This document shows, one piece after another, positions 1 through 9,282 of a stretch of 22,713 nucleotides of DNA. This stretch comes from Fomitopsis serialis (taxonomy: Eukaryota; Basidiomycota; Agaricomycetes; Polyporales; Fomitopsidaceae): positions 1 to 22,713 of the forward strand of contig NW_025955519.1 of the NCBI RefSeq assembly GCF_022376445.1, read 5' to 3'. The translations under genes were made by a program, and so were the position numbers. A model generated the notes under the pieces. It was not told where the DNA came from. It saw only the letters and a program-made list of their open reading frames with translations, and made no database searches. The stretch's first letter is position 1, and each line of letters starts with the position of its first letter.

Positions 1-1137
1 GAGGTTGTCGCGCGTGGTCGCCTACGTCGTTCGTCGCGTCGAGGCGAGGACTGACTCTCACTTCGTTCTCCCACTGATCTTTTTCCGCGTTTCGCTTCAT
101 TGTACAACCATTGTATGCATCCCCTGTTCACTCTGTCGCCGCATCTCCACCCCCCTCCCCTGATCCCCTCTCCTCTCGCATTGCAGTAACACTTATCTTC
201 TCTGATCTGTACGTGTGTTGGTGTGGTCGCTTGTGTGTGTGAGCATTAGGTATTGGTTTCGCTGTTGACGTGTGTTGCGTTGATGTTCAGGAGGAGCTCC
301 CTGAAAGCTGTAGTGTAGAACGCAAAGGACTGTTGTACAAGTAGCTACCTGCACGCATTGGATAACATTATTTTTCCGATGATTCTGTGTTGCCTGTGTC
401 TATTGAGGACCTGCTGACTGTCGTCGTGCTCGCAAGTTCACAGAATGAAGTAAGTCGGACGGCGCGCGCTGATTGTTGTACCGCTGGTGGTCGAACCACT
501 GTGTCGGATGTCCTTAGGCATATGAATATCGGATTTCTTGGGACAACCGCATGCATACCAATACACAAGGTTCGAGACGTTGGTAGGACATCAAGTAAAC
601 CGGATCCCCCTACGTAGATGTATCGATTCTGGCGGCATAGGTCATGAGGATGTTTGACGAGCGGCGACAACTTACCTCTGTCCCCAATGCAGAGTTGCGA
701 GTCCGTACCTGTCCGTACGTGGGCGATCGTCTTCGCGCGATACACAAGACCTAATAAACTCACTGCCCGTTCGAGCCTTGGCCTTAGTAGGAGCACTTCG
801 CCACCGCCGTCGCCTCGCCTCGACTCGGCTCAGCGTCGTCTACGCACGACGGTTCATAGTGCAACGACCGAGCTGCGAGTCCCGGCGCATGAGTATTGAC
901 GACAATATTAGCTGATTGTGTTACAGCCGATTGTCTCATCAAAGAGTGCTTATGTCCAGTGTCGGCGCTGCACATACATGTGAAATTCCGCAGAGTAAGC
1001 CACCGTCGGCCAAATGATCAGCCCGAAATTCGCCACCGTCGTGGGCTCATTCCGAGTCGAGCGTCCTCTCTTCACGGACGAGTAGTTCAAAAGTATGGTC
1101 GCACCACCATTCGCTCGACGGTACGACCTGGAACGGT
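1..1137. other. Gene-poor left end, with two intron-like intervals
   Basis: No frame in this stretch shows a recognisable protein or a third-position GC bias like that of panB. A frame entering from the left edge stops at 52-54 (TGA) after a short Arg-rich run, so it could be the tail of a neighbouring gene, but this cannot be shown. Two intervals resemble basidiomycete introns: 113-186 (GTATGC donor, CTGAT, pyrimidine tract, TTGCAG) and 209-290 (GTACGT donor, TTGAC, TTCAG). They flank a 22-base segment at 187-208. They could belong to an untranslated or non-coding transcript. Bases 300-1137 are of moderate GC and show nothing else; they would include the panB promoter, but no clear core element was found. 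Confidence 0.4.
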
Positions 1138-2160
1138 ATGTTCGCCAGACAGCAGATCCGAAGTATGCGACTCCAGCAGATCGCAGGCAACGGGCGGCGG
1201 TGGATGAGCGTACGTCCTGAGGAGAGGGCACCCGAGAGTAAGTCTTGCTCCCTCTGTTCGTCGAGTCTTTGCAGCTCACGGAGAATAGATGCGGCGCGGA
1301 AGAAGATCACCATTCAGCACCTGCACGGCATGAAGAGGAAACGCACCCCTATCGCGATGCTGACCGCCTACGACTTTCCAACCGGCCGCGCCTGCGAGGC
1401 CCACGGCGTCGACATCACCCTCGTCGGCGACTCTCTCGCGCAAGTCTGCCTCGGCTACGACGCGACGACGCGGCTCACGCTCGACGAGATGATCCACCAC
1501 TGCCGCGCGGTCGCGCGGGGCAGCGCGGCGCCCCTCCTCGTCGCGGACATGCCGTTCGGGACCTACCACGCCGGCGCGGACGACGCGGTGCGCAATGCGG
1601 TGCGGCTCGTGCGCGAGGGCGGCGCCGAGGCGGTGAAGATCGAGGGAGGGAGGGAGGTCGTGGACACGGTGCGGCGGCTGACGACGGTCGGGATCCCGGT
1701 CATGGGCCACATCGGCCTGCTTCCCCAGCGGCAAGCGATCCTATCGGGCTACCGCGTCCAAGGCAGGAGTGCGGGGGATGCGCTGGGCCTGGTGGACAGC
1801 GCGCTCGCGCTGGAGGACGCTGGGGCGTTCGCGATCGTGCTCGAGGCGATCCCGCACGCTGTCGGCTCGCACATCACACGACGTCTGCGCCAGGCGGCTA
1901 CGATTGGCATCGGGGCGGGGTGGGAGACGGACGGGCAGGTCCTTGTCTGGGACGACCTGATGGGCACCTGGGGCGGGCACAAGGCGAAGTTCGTGCGCCG
2001 GTTCGGGGACGTGCGCGGCGAGGTCGTGAGAGGGGTGAAGGCGTACGTGCAGGCGGTGAGGGACCGCAGCTTCCCTTCGCTCAGCGAGAGCTACGAGATG
2101 CCCGCGGAGGAGGCGGAGAGGTTCTGCAAGCTCACGGAGATTGGGAACGACCAGCCGTGA
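1138..2160 (+). CDS. panB: 3-methyl-2-oxobutanoate hydroxymethyltransferase (ketopantoate hydroxymethyltransferase)
   Basis: This enzyme transfers a hydroxymethyl group from 5,10-methylene-tetrahydrofolate to 2-oxoisovalerate, giving ketopantoate, the first committed step of pantothenate and CoA synthesis. Family motifs appear in order in the 340-codon frame: MLTAYD (74-79), VGDSL (96-100), ADMPFGTYH (136-144), VKIEGG (166-171), GHIGLLPQ (190-197), VLEAIPH (234-240), TIGIGAG (255-261) and DGQVLVWDDLMG (265-276). Metal and substrate residues known from E. coli PanB match D98, D137, K167, E169 and E236. The first 30 residues are Arg-rich with no acidic residue until position 28, which fits a mitochondrial presequence. 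ATG 1138 was chosen because it gives this full presequence; ATGs at 1168 and 1204 are in frame and cannot be excluded. A probable 51-nt intron (1238-1288) leaves a 323-residue mature reading. Third positions are almost all G or C. The strand before TIGIGAG reads RQAA where most homologues have a short IP-type sequence. The frame is unbroken, unlike the TEA gene downstream. Confidence 0.97.
   Translation: MFARQQIRSMRLQQIAGNGRRWMSVRPEERAPESKSCSLCSSSLCSSRRIDAARKKITIQHLHGMKRKRTPIAMLTAYDFPTGRACEAHGVDITLVGDSLAQVCLGYDATTRLTLDEMIHHCRAVARGSAAPLLVADMPFGTYHAGADDAVRNAVRLVREGGAEAVKIEGGREVVDTVRRLTTVGIPVMGHIGLLPQRQAILSGYRVQGRSAGDALGLVDSALALEDAGAFAIVLEAIPHAVGSHITRRLRQAATIGIGAGWETDGQVLVWDDLMGTWGGHKAKFVRRFGDVRGEVVRGVKAYVQAVRDRSFPSLSESYEMPAEEAERFCKLTEIGNDQP
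1238..1288 (+). other. Probable in-frame 51-nt intron of panB
   Basis: The interval begins GTAAGT, has CTCAC about 11 nt before its end as a branch-site candidate, and ends ATAG. Its 51-nt length is typical for basidiomycete introns. It is a multiple of three with no stop codon, so the frame stays open whether or not it is spliced. The 17 residues it would encode are a Ser/Cys-rich run with no counterpart expected in PanB proteins. Removal joins the presequence directly to AARKKITI at the start of the catalytic domain. Confidence 0.75.
1640..1656 (+). repeat. GGGA-type purine tract inside panB
   Basis: A short run of GGGA units encodes part of the EGG-REV segment just after the catalytic VKIEGG motif. 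It is an exonic purine-rich tract of four G-runs. The protein sequence is conserved in this place, so the tract is probably a by-product of Gly/Arg codon use. Confidence 0.6.
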
Positions 2161-2868
2161 CGGCGGTAGGCAGAGCTTTTGTCGGAAGCGTAAAGTTTAT
2201 TCAGTATCTATAGCATACGACACTGCTACTCGGTTCGATCTGTCATGTGAGTTCGTCCGTCTTCGCCTGCTAATTCGCTGCTAACTGTGCACGTTCATCG
2301 TGTGATGCAGTTCGTTTCTGTAGAGGTAGACAATAGCATCCCTCGACCGTGAGCGTGTGTACGGTGCTGCATCAGGACGATAGCTGAGTACTCAAGATAG
2401 CCTGCTGGCCCGTCAATGTCCATATTGTCTCATCCTCGCTCAATTCCCATGACAGCTCGTATCGCCAGATAGCTACTGGTGAGCTCGAAACTCGAAGTTC
2501 TAGGCCATACCGCATGATGCAAGGAGCAACATACCATACCACGCATCTAACCTCGAGAAGTATCCCCGGTGCGTGACTTTCATTCGCCATTCGACTCCCG
2601 AGCTATGATCAGTGCTCGCTCATAGCATCGCCTGACTACGCGTTGACCTCGCCCGCACGGTCGTCAATACCATACGAAACTATCTCGTCGACGGCTGGCA
2701 GCCCACCCCGGGACTCTGCTGCTCCGTCAGATTGATCGCGACGCGCAGACACCCCCGGCCAACGGTATCTAGCGACATCGCGTCGAGCATAGCGGACAGC
2801 TATGAAGTTCTGGGTATCACAGCCGAGTCCGGTAGACCTCGACGCCTACCGCAGGACGTGGCACTTGC
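2161..2868. other. Region downstream of panB without a clear gene
   Basis: The panB stop is at 2158-2160. The following 700 bases have lower GC than the flanks and carry no recognised gene. The first ~100 bases are the likely 3' untranslated region. On the minus strand an open frame at about 2643-2830 has plausible amino-acid composition but no third-position GC bias. It may continue the coding-like island at 2869-3113 in another frame, but this is uncertain. Confidence 0.4.
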
Positions 2869-3113
2869 CTAAGCACGTCTGCGTATCGACTTCGTGTTGC
2901 GGATGTCGTGTTCCGGATCCGCGCGGATGATGTTGTACCAGCCACGAGCCAGGTTCGTCCCGAAGAAGGGAATGGACGAGCCACGCATGCGACGGTGTGG
3001 ATCGAAAGAAGACGTGTGTACGCCCAATCTCGCTCCGGCCGAGTTCCTCTGATCCGTCTCACTCTCTAGCAGTGCGCACGGAAAGCACTCGACTGTATAC
3101 GCGCCGCGTCAGG
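2869..3113 (-). pseudogene. Coding-like island of unknown function, possibly a broken gene fragment
   Basis: I do not recognise this protein. One minus-strand frame stays open from about 3113 down to a TAG at 2869-2871. Its core, including PFFGTNLARGWYN and IIRADPEHDIRNTKSIR, has about 84% G or C at third positions against roughly 50% at first and second. That is a strong coding signature in DNA of about 57% GC. Downstream a second frame (RYADVLRQVP...) looks like a continuation but needs a one- or two-base shift near 2886. No start, splice sites or family motif fix the gene structure. It could be a short exon, a degenerate gene or a transposon relic. A second frame on the same strand also covers this place, so the call is tentative. 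Confidence 0.3.
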
Positions 3114-3520
3114 CGAGATCGGCCATGGACATACTCTTCACGGTGCAGTTGGCATGCAGCGCCGAGTCACGGTGGGTACTAGAAGTAACACGCAAATGTC
3201 CCTTCGCATCGTCGGAGCCTTCCTCACGCTGCACAGATGCCCGCACCGGAAACGCTGCGCTGCACACGAGCCCACATGCGTTCTCTGACCCTCCGAGACA
3301 GGCGCACAGTCTAAAGGGACCACGAAACGCGCAAAATAAATGGGACTTCTACAAGTGCCTACGCGACAACCGGTATCCAGCAGGACGCGGGGTCCACGGT
3401 GCCTCCCCGTACCACGACCGCCGTTGCCCTCCACGCGACGGCGTGCCATATGCGCTGCAGCCGATGCCCGACGCCGAGCTCGACAGCAAGCCTCCACCCC
3501 GGCACACTCTGTCCATCTCG

Positions 3521-3544
3521 TCCCCGTCCCCGTCCCCGTCCCCG
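3521..3544 (+). repeat. (TCCCCG)4 hexanucleotide repeat
   Basis: Four perfect copies of a six-base unit. On the minus strand this gives four GGGG runs separated by two bases, the classic layout of an intramolecular G-quadruplex; the plus strand could form an i-motif. It lies outside any recognised gene. Confidence 0.95.
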
Positions 3545-5175
3545 TACCCAACTGATGCGCAGGGATCCAGCACCGCCGCGACAGCGGCCGGTCGACGTCC
3601 CTGTTCCACCGACCCCACACGGCGCCCGAGCACCCCAAATGCCACTGCAGCGTACAGGACGCGCGGGACACGCACGCACGAGCGGAGGCGCGTCCCCCCG
3701 CGACCGTCTGACACAGGGCACACGCTGCGTGGCGGCCTGTCTTCCGCGGCCTCCCTCGGGATTGCTGTGTTGGTTTGGCCCGGCGCAGGGCCAGCAGTAC
3801 GGACCCGGGTCGCGGGTTCTCGCTGGGTCGGGGTGGCTGCACTCGCCGGCGGACTCTGAGGCCGGAGGAGCGGGGCCCATCGCTGCCTGTGGGACGACGG
3901 TGCCAGCGAGACGTCTCGCGGGGGGTCCGTGCGCATCCAACATCTGGCCTCGACCAAGGAACGAGAAGAAAAGTGCGTGTCCGCGGCGGTGGGTAGCAGT
4001 GCTGCGGAGGCCGCGAGAGGGGGGCGGTTCAGAGCGAGGTGGGCTGCGAGGTCCTGCGTGGGTGGGCTGTCTTTGCGTGGCGATTGCGCTGTGTGAAGAC
4101 TCTCGTGACGACTCTACGACTGACCGCGGCGAACGGGAGGGCGATGGGACGCACGAGACGGGAAGGCGACGTTGTGGGGCAGGCTTGCGTGGCCGTGGGC
4201 CGCGGACCGCGATGTGACTGTATATCCCAAGTTCAAGGGTGTCGCAGGTGCGTCTTGATGTAGGTGGCATTCGTACCTCCACGAACGAGGACACGTACAG
4301 GCTCTGACGCGGACGTGTCGAGGCAGCGGTACAACCTCGACGCCCGGTGTCAGAGCAGCCTGCTCATGTCGGGATCTGTCAAGCGCTGGGTGGTATGCGG
4401 CGAACCCTCGTACGTTCGCCGTACGAGACGTCCCTCGAGCTCAAGCTGCATCACGCACGATCGCGCCGTCTCCGTAAAGCCCGTTCCATTCAAGTACTGA
4501 CGATTGAAGAGTGCATGTTCCAAGGACTCCGAGCTGCACGGGCGCGCTCGCCGGCCACCTAGCACTGCTTCCCGGTGAGATCTCCCTGCCAGTGGCCATC
4601 CCTTCTTCCACTTCCAAGTTCACCGGCACCCTCGCCGTGCCGGTCTCCCGCAACGGCATCCCAGTGCGCACGCCGACGGGGGCTGCTGACTGCCAGGCTA
4701 CATCCCGCAGCTGGACGACATCGCGGCATCGCAGCAGCGGCATCGGGGGCCAGTACATAGTAGTGCGAGCAATGAGACCATATCCGGCGTAATTGCTCGT
4801 TCTGCGGGGGCGTGGGCCGTTCCTGTATCCCCGCGAAACCGTCCCCCGCGCATCCTCATATCCACCCGCCGTTGCAAATACGCTGCCAGTGCTCCGAGTC
4901 TCCCAGCCACGCGCAGAGAGCGGTGGATCGGGCGGGCGATCGTAGCATCACGTACGCGGGGATCAAAGCGCGCTTTCCCCATCCGCGCGGGCGATGGGAT
5001 CGATATCTGGCCGGAGGACGCGTCCCGAAGCGGACGCACGCCCGCGGGCCCAATGCGCGGCCCCGCGCAGGCGCCCGGCCGATCCCACCAGCGTGTCTTC
5101 GGGAGGCGCCCGTGTGTCCCGCGCACGCGTCGCCCATTGGCCTCTGCGCCGCGCACGACGCGTCCACCCCCGTGC

Positions 5176-5191
5176 TGCCTGCCTGCCTGCC
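5176..5191 (+). repeat. (TGCC)4 tetranucleotide repeat
   Basis: Four perfect tandem copies of TGCC in the gene-poor stretch. No function is apparent. Confidence 0.9.
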
Positions 5192-6540
5192 ACGGACGCG
5201 CTTCGGATGCGTCTTCGCCGTCACGCTGCGCCCCGCAATGTAGCCGTTTCGAGCGTAGGACCCCCTTCTGTTCGGTACGCTCGCTCCCCTCCGCATCCCT
5301 GAGGCCAGTACTTGCGCTGCGTCTTTATGTTTTCTGCGCGCCACGCCGCCTGACTTCTGCCGCGTCAGTTTGGCAGCCGTGTACTGGCGTCTGGGGCCAC
5401 GGGTGGACTGGCGAATGCAGCCTAGTAGAGACGGACGAGTCGCCGCGTCCGAGTCGCAGCTGGGGGCGCACGCGAGCTGGACAGATCCATCGGCACGCAC
5501 CCATCCTACCAGCTGCGGTAACGCGCATTACGAGTGCGCCCCGTCGTCGCGTCGTCGATTGGGGTGCTCGTGTGCCCGGTGCGCGGGTGCCACTGGCCAC
5601 CCATACATCTGCACTTCCGTAATATGCGCGCGCTGATGAGTCTTCGCCTGCCGCTGGCCCACAACCGCACTTCTCGACTGCGCGTCGTACTTATCGCGAT
5701 ACTACACCCGCCCTTGCCTGCCTGAACGGGCCACAGGACGGTGCGTATGTGGTGCGGAGGCTCCGCCGGGAAGGACGTGCCCGGCACGCCTGTGAGTGTC
5801 GGGTGCCGTGTTGTATTTCTGGCGCCTCCACTGTTAGTACGACTCTGGACCTTGTTCTCCGATTGAGATTGTTTTGAATCACGCCCTGCAAGGTCGCGCT
5901 GCCGAGTGATCACATCACGGCAGGACACCTTGTTCTCGACGCGCCGCATCTCTCTACTTACATGGCGATCCTACGAACTTACTACTCCCCGTTGAATTCC
6001 AAGCGGTAGGTTGTTGTGTATCGCACTGGGACGGCGCTGGACGAGTTGTTGTGCGACGTCGGGTCGCGACATTGGCTCCTTATTCCGTCCTGCACTCGAG
6101 CCAGAAGCGGCCTGCTAGGCTTACCAACGCGACCTCGTGAGACACGAACAGAACCGCCATCCACTGACACGACAGACCCACTCCCAGGTACGGCGCAAGA
6201 CGAGTCGACGGGACAGACGTCCCCCTCGGCGCTGCGCCACATGCATATGCAACACCAGGTCCTTCTGCCAACTCGAACGCACCGTGTCACATCTGCCCAA
6301 GTTCCCCTGGCCCTGGGCAGGACGATCGCCCTCCCTCGCCCTCAACGCCCTCGCCCATCCAGGACCAGCGCATCCACACCCCGCGTCCGCGTCGGGGCAT
6401 CCCACCCACATCCACACCCGCCTCGCACTCGACGCCCCGCCCGTCCGCGCGGCCCTGCGTGCACTATCGCCGGCGCGCCTGCGGCTTCGCTCGGCCACCC
6501 TCGCGCTTCTCCTGCTTGTTCGAGCCACTGGCACGGGCAG

Positions 6541-6575
6541 GCCTCTGCCTCTGCTTCTGCTTCTACTGCTGCTTC
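6541..6575 (+). repeat. Imperfect GCCTCT/GCTTCT pyrimidine-rich hexamer repeat
   Basis: About six imperfect copies of a hexamer, starting as GCCTCT and drifting to GCTTCT. In open frames it gives runs of Leu, Ser or Glu, which inflates the length of spurious frames here. Confidence 0.85.
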
Positions 6576-7244
6576 GTGCGTGCGCGCAATGAAGCCGGAT
6601 GCGCAGGCTTCTCCCAGTCTGAGGTCCGCGCGCACGAACGTACTACTTACACCATCCCGCTTCCGTTCCGGCGAACGACTTGCCTGGCGGCGCACCCTTA
6701 ATTGAATATAGTGATCCGCCCCGGACTCGGGGGGAAGAGGGAAGCTCAGACGGTTCAGAAGCCCGCGCCGTGACGTGCCGCCGGAACCTGAGCCTGAGCC
6801 TGCGCCGTTCGCGCTGACGCCGCACGACTCACGAGGCGCACCGTCCGTGGGCAGGCCCTGCAGGGTCGCGCTGATGTTCTGTGCGGCTTCGCGTGCCGGC
6901 GGTGGCCCTCACGTTGTTGGGGACCGCGCGCGCGGGGAGGCCGCGGAGGCGCGTGTTGCTCACCCGAGCGGCCCTGCGTCGGTGTCCTGCCACAGAGAGG
7001 GTCCCGCGCGCGCGCGGAAGGGAGGAGGGCGGAGACCAGCCAGCGCGGTGCCCGACTTTGTCCATCTCGAAGCACGCCGACAAGCTCTTAATATCGAATG
7101 GCACCGAGCGGGCGGGCGGGGCGACGAGATGCGAGGGGCGAGATGGGGCTCGCGATGCAGATGGGCCCCCGAGTGCGAGGCTGCGATGGGGCCGGGATAA
7201 TGGAAGCGAGATCCCGCTGGGCCCGGCGCACTGGCAGGCGACGG

Positions 7245-7258
7245 CGTATACGTATACG
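7245..7258. repeat. 14-bp perfect palindrome CGTATACGTATACG
   Basis: A perfectly self-complementary 14-base sequence, also readable as a tandem GTATAC motif. It is AT-containing within very GC-rich surroundings. It could be a protein-binding site, but no gene start is near. Confidence 0.6.
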
Positions 7259-8415
7259 TGCGCGGTACAGTGTCCGGGACCGTGCGCGTGGGTACTTGGA
7301 GAAGCACGCGGGATCGTGGGCTGCGGCTCCCACGCGCGCTGGGCTGGGACGGTGGACGCTAGAAGGTGTGGGCTGGGCGAGAGGGGATGGGGAGGCCCCG
7401 GGGGGATGGATGGGCGCGTGGGACGACGCGCTGGCGGGCGAGTGCGTACTGGGGCCGTGCAGTGTTGCCTGCTGGGCCGCGAGAGACGGCCGCGTTCGGT
7501 GAGTCACGTTGTCGTCGGCGGCCTTTGACGCGGACGCTTGGTAGTGAGACTCGTGCGTCATCTGTGTCCAGCGACTTCGGACGTGAGCCAGGTCCGCGAC
7601 GCGCTCGACGCGCACCGATCCCTGATCACGACCGACGCAGTATCTCAACGGGGTCGAGCTACAAGTCTGTGCTCCGCGGGGGGACCAGCCACGTCCGTCT
7701 CACGGTCATCTACCGCGACGCCATCCACCCTCGCGGCTGCCGGAGCTCCCGTCCCGACCCCTCGCAGCACGCCGACCGCCCGATCCCCTGTGCCTCCGCG
7801 TCCGTGCTCATGCTCATCCCCACGTCCTCCCCGGCGCGAACGCCAACTCTACTTCGTACTCAGCTTGAAGCGCGAACTGAGATCCATCGACGGGCGACTC
7901 GCGATCGGCGTGGGCCCAGGCCCGGACGCACGTCGGGTGTCCTTGTCCTTGTCCGAGTCGGTCAGCCCCGTCCCAAGCTCAGCCTGCGCTCTATACAACA
8001 AACACGACCGACGACTCGATCGCGCGTCGCTAGTACCCCCGCCGCGGCGCGAGGTCCGTCTGGCAGCATACAGCCTGCAGCGCCCGGCCGCGCAGCCTGC
8101 CGCCCTGCGCGCGGAGAGCCAGAAGGCCCGCTGCGTGCACGCTAGAAGATCGACGGCGGGAGAGGCGGACGGGGCGCGGGCGGGTGACGTAGCTGTAGTA
8201 CGCTCGTGGGCCGCGGGCTTGGTAGTGGTGCCGACGAGGACATCCACCCAGAACGGGCGTCCGGGCTTGGAGCCGGGTCGCCAGGGACTAATCACTAGCC
8301 ATGCTCAAGCCATGCTGATAGCGGGATCTCCGCGGCGGACGATGCTACGCGGGAGGGAGAACGCTCCTGAGGGTGCAATGTGGTGCGGAGATGAGGGTTT
8401 GCCGGGTTGTGCACG

Positions 8416-8448
8416 GGAGATGGAGATGGAGACGGAGACGGAGACGGA
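8416..8448 (+). repeat. GGAGAT/GGAGAC hexamer repeat, five copies
   Basis: Two GGAGAT units followed by three GGAGAC units and a partial unit. Read in the plus frame it encodes alternating Glu-Met and Glu-Thr pairs, but that frame has no other sign of being a gene. Confidence 0.95.
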
Positions 8449-8794
8449 CTCGTGTGGTGCACAAGATGCAATAATTGTCTGATCCGATTAATCTCGATGT
8501 GTCCAGTACGAGTAGTACAAGCGATACGATACGGGATGCGAAGCGGGCGGGCCTCTGGGATGCTGGCGACAACAACGATGGCAATAACAGGGGCGTCTGG
8601 ATAATGAAGCCAATAACTTGGATCGAAGGAACGGGCGCCCCGCTGGCGCGGCGCGGCGGTACAAGGTGAACTACAATGGGATTAAGGAGGGGCAGGACAG
8701 TACGGCGGCGGCTAAGCAGAAGAAGGCAGTGCGAGGTATATACACGGGTTGCATGATGCGATGCAAGAGTGTGGTACACGACAGGACGGGCAGC

Positions 8795-8807
8795 GAGAGA
8801 GAGAGAG
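8795..8807 (+). repeat. (GA)n microsatellite
   Basis: About six GA dinucleotides in a purine-rich stretch. No function is apparent. Confidence 0.85.
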
Positions 8808-9282
8808 GAGGCAACAGACAACAACAGCGATGCAAGGGTGTAGTAACGAAGAGAGAGAAGGGACTATGCACACTTTTAAAGATGGAAGATGGGCTTGACA
8901 ATAGTAACAACACTGCGGTCCGACTCCGGCGGTCTAAGGATAAGCGAACTGGAACGTCAATGGCGTGTGAGACGGCAGATGGGGCAACAGGGGATGGGCA
9001 CGGAACACAAATAACGTTGGGCGGGCGTGCGGGCACTGAGGCGGGGCGCGGAGATTACACGAGTATCCGGTACAGCTTTTGTACAGAGGCGCGGCGGGAG
9101 GCAGATGAGCGAGATGCGAGGTTCCATGGTGGCGATTAAGTAGCGTAGGGTGTTCAAGAGGGCGCCGACGTCGAGGCGCGGGAGGACGAACAGCTGACGA
9201 GCGATAATATATAATGGACGTCGGCGATGGCGAGGACGGGCCGTACCACGAGTGGCGCTGGCAGCCGACAAGCGCAGGCAGC

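Larger units (their letters stand above)
3114..9282. other. GC-rich gene-poor stretch
   Basis: About 6 kb in which many frames of 60-310 codons are open on both strands at once. All are rich in Arg, Pro, Ala and Gly, overlap each other and lack recognisable motifs, as expected by chance in GC-rich DNA. The stretch contains the C-tract repeat at 3521-3544, short tandem repeats at 5176-5191, 6541-6575, 8416-8448 and 8795-8807, and a 14-bp palindrome at 7245-7258. Bases 8480-9282 are lower in GC and lie just beyond the 3' end of the TEA gene, so part may be its 3' untranslated region. No tRNA, rRNA or transposase/reverse transcriptase signature was seen. Confidence 0.5.

Noticed and set aside
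1245..2213. 322-codon open frame overlapping panB in another plus frame
   Set aside because: It is an Arg/Gly/Ala-rich shadow of panB, caused by its GC-rich third positions; all conserved motifs are in the panB frame.
3359..4294. 311-codon minus-strand open frame
   Set aside because: Arg/Pro/Ser/Gly-rich, overlapped by long frames on both strands, includes the hexamer repeat as a Gly-Arg run, and shows no domain.
7538..8482. 314-codon plus-strand open frame
   Set aside because: Low-complexity composition, a repeat-derived Glu-Met/Glu-Thr tail, overlapping frames on the other strand, and no motif or splice structure.
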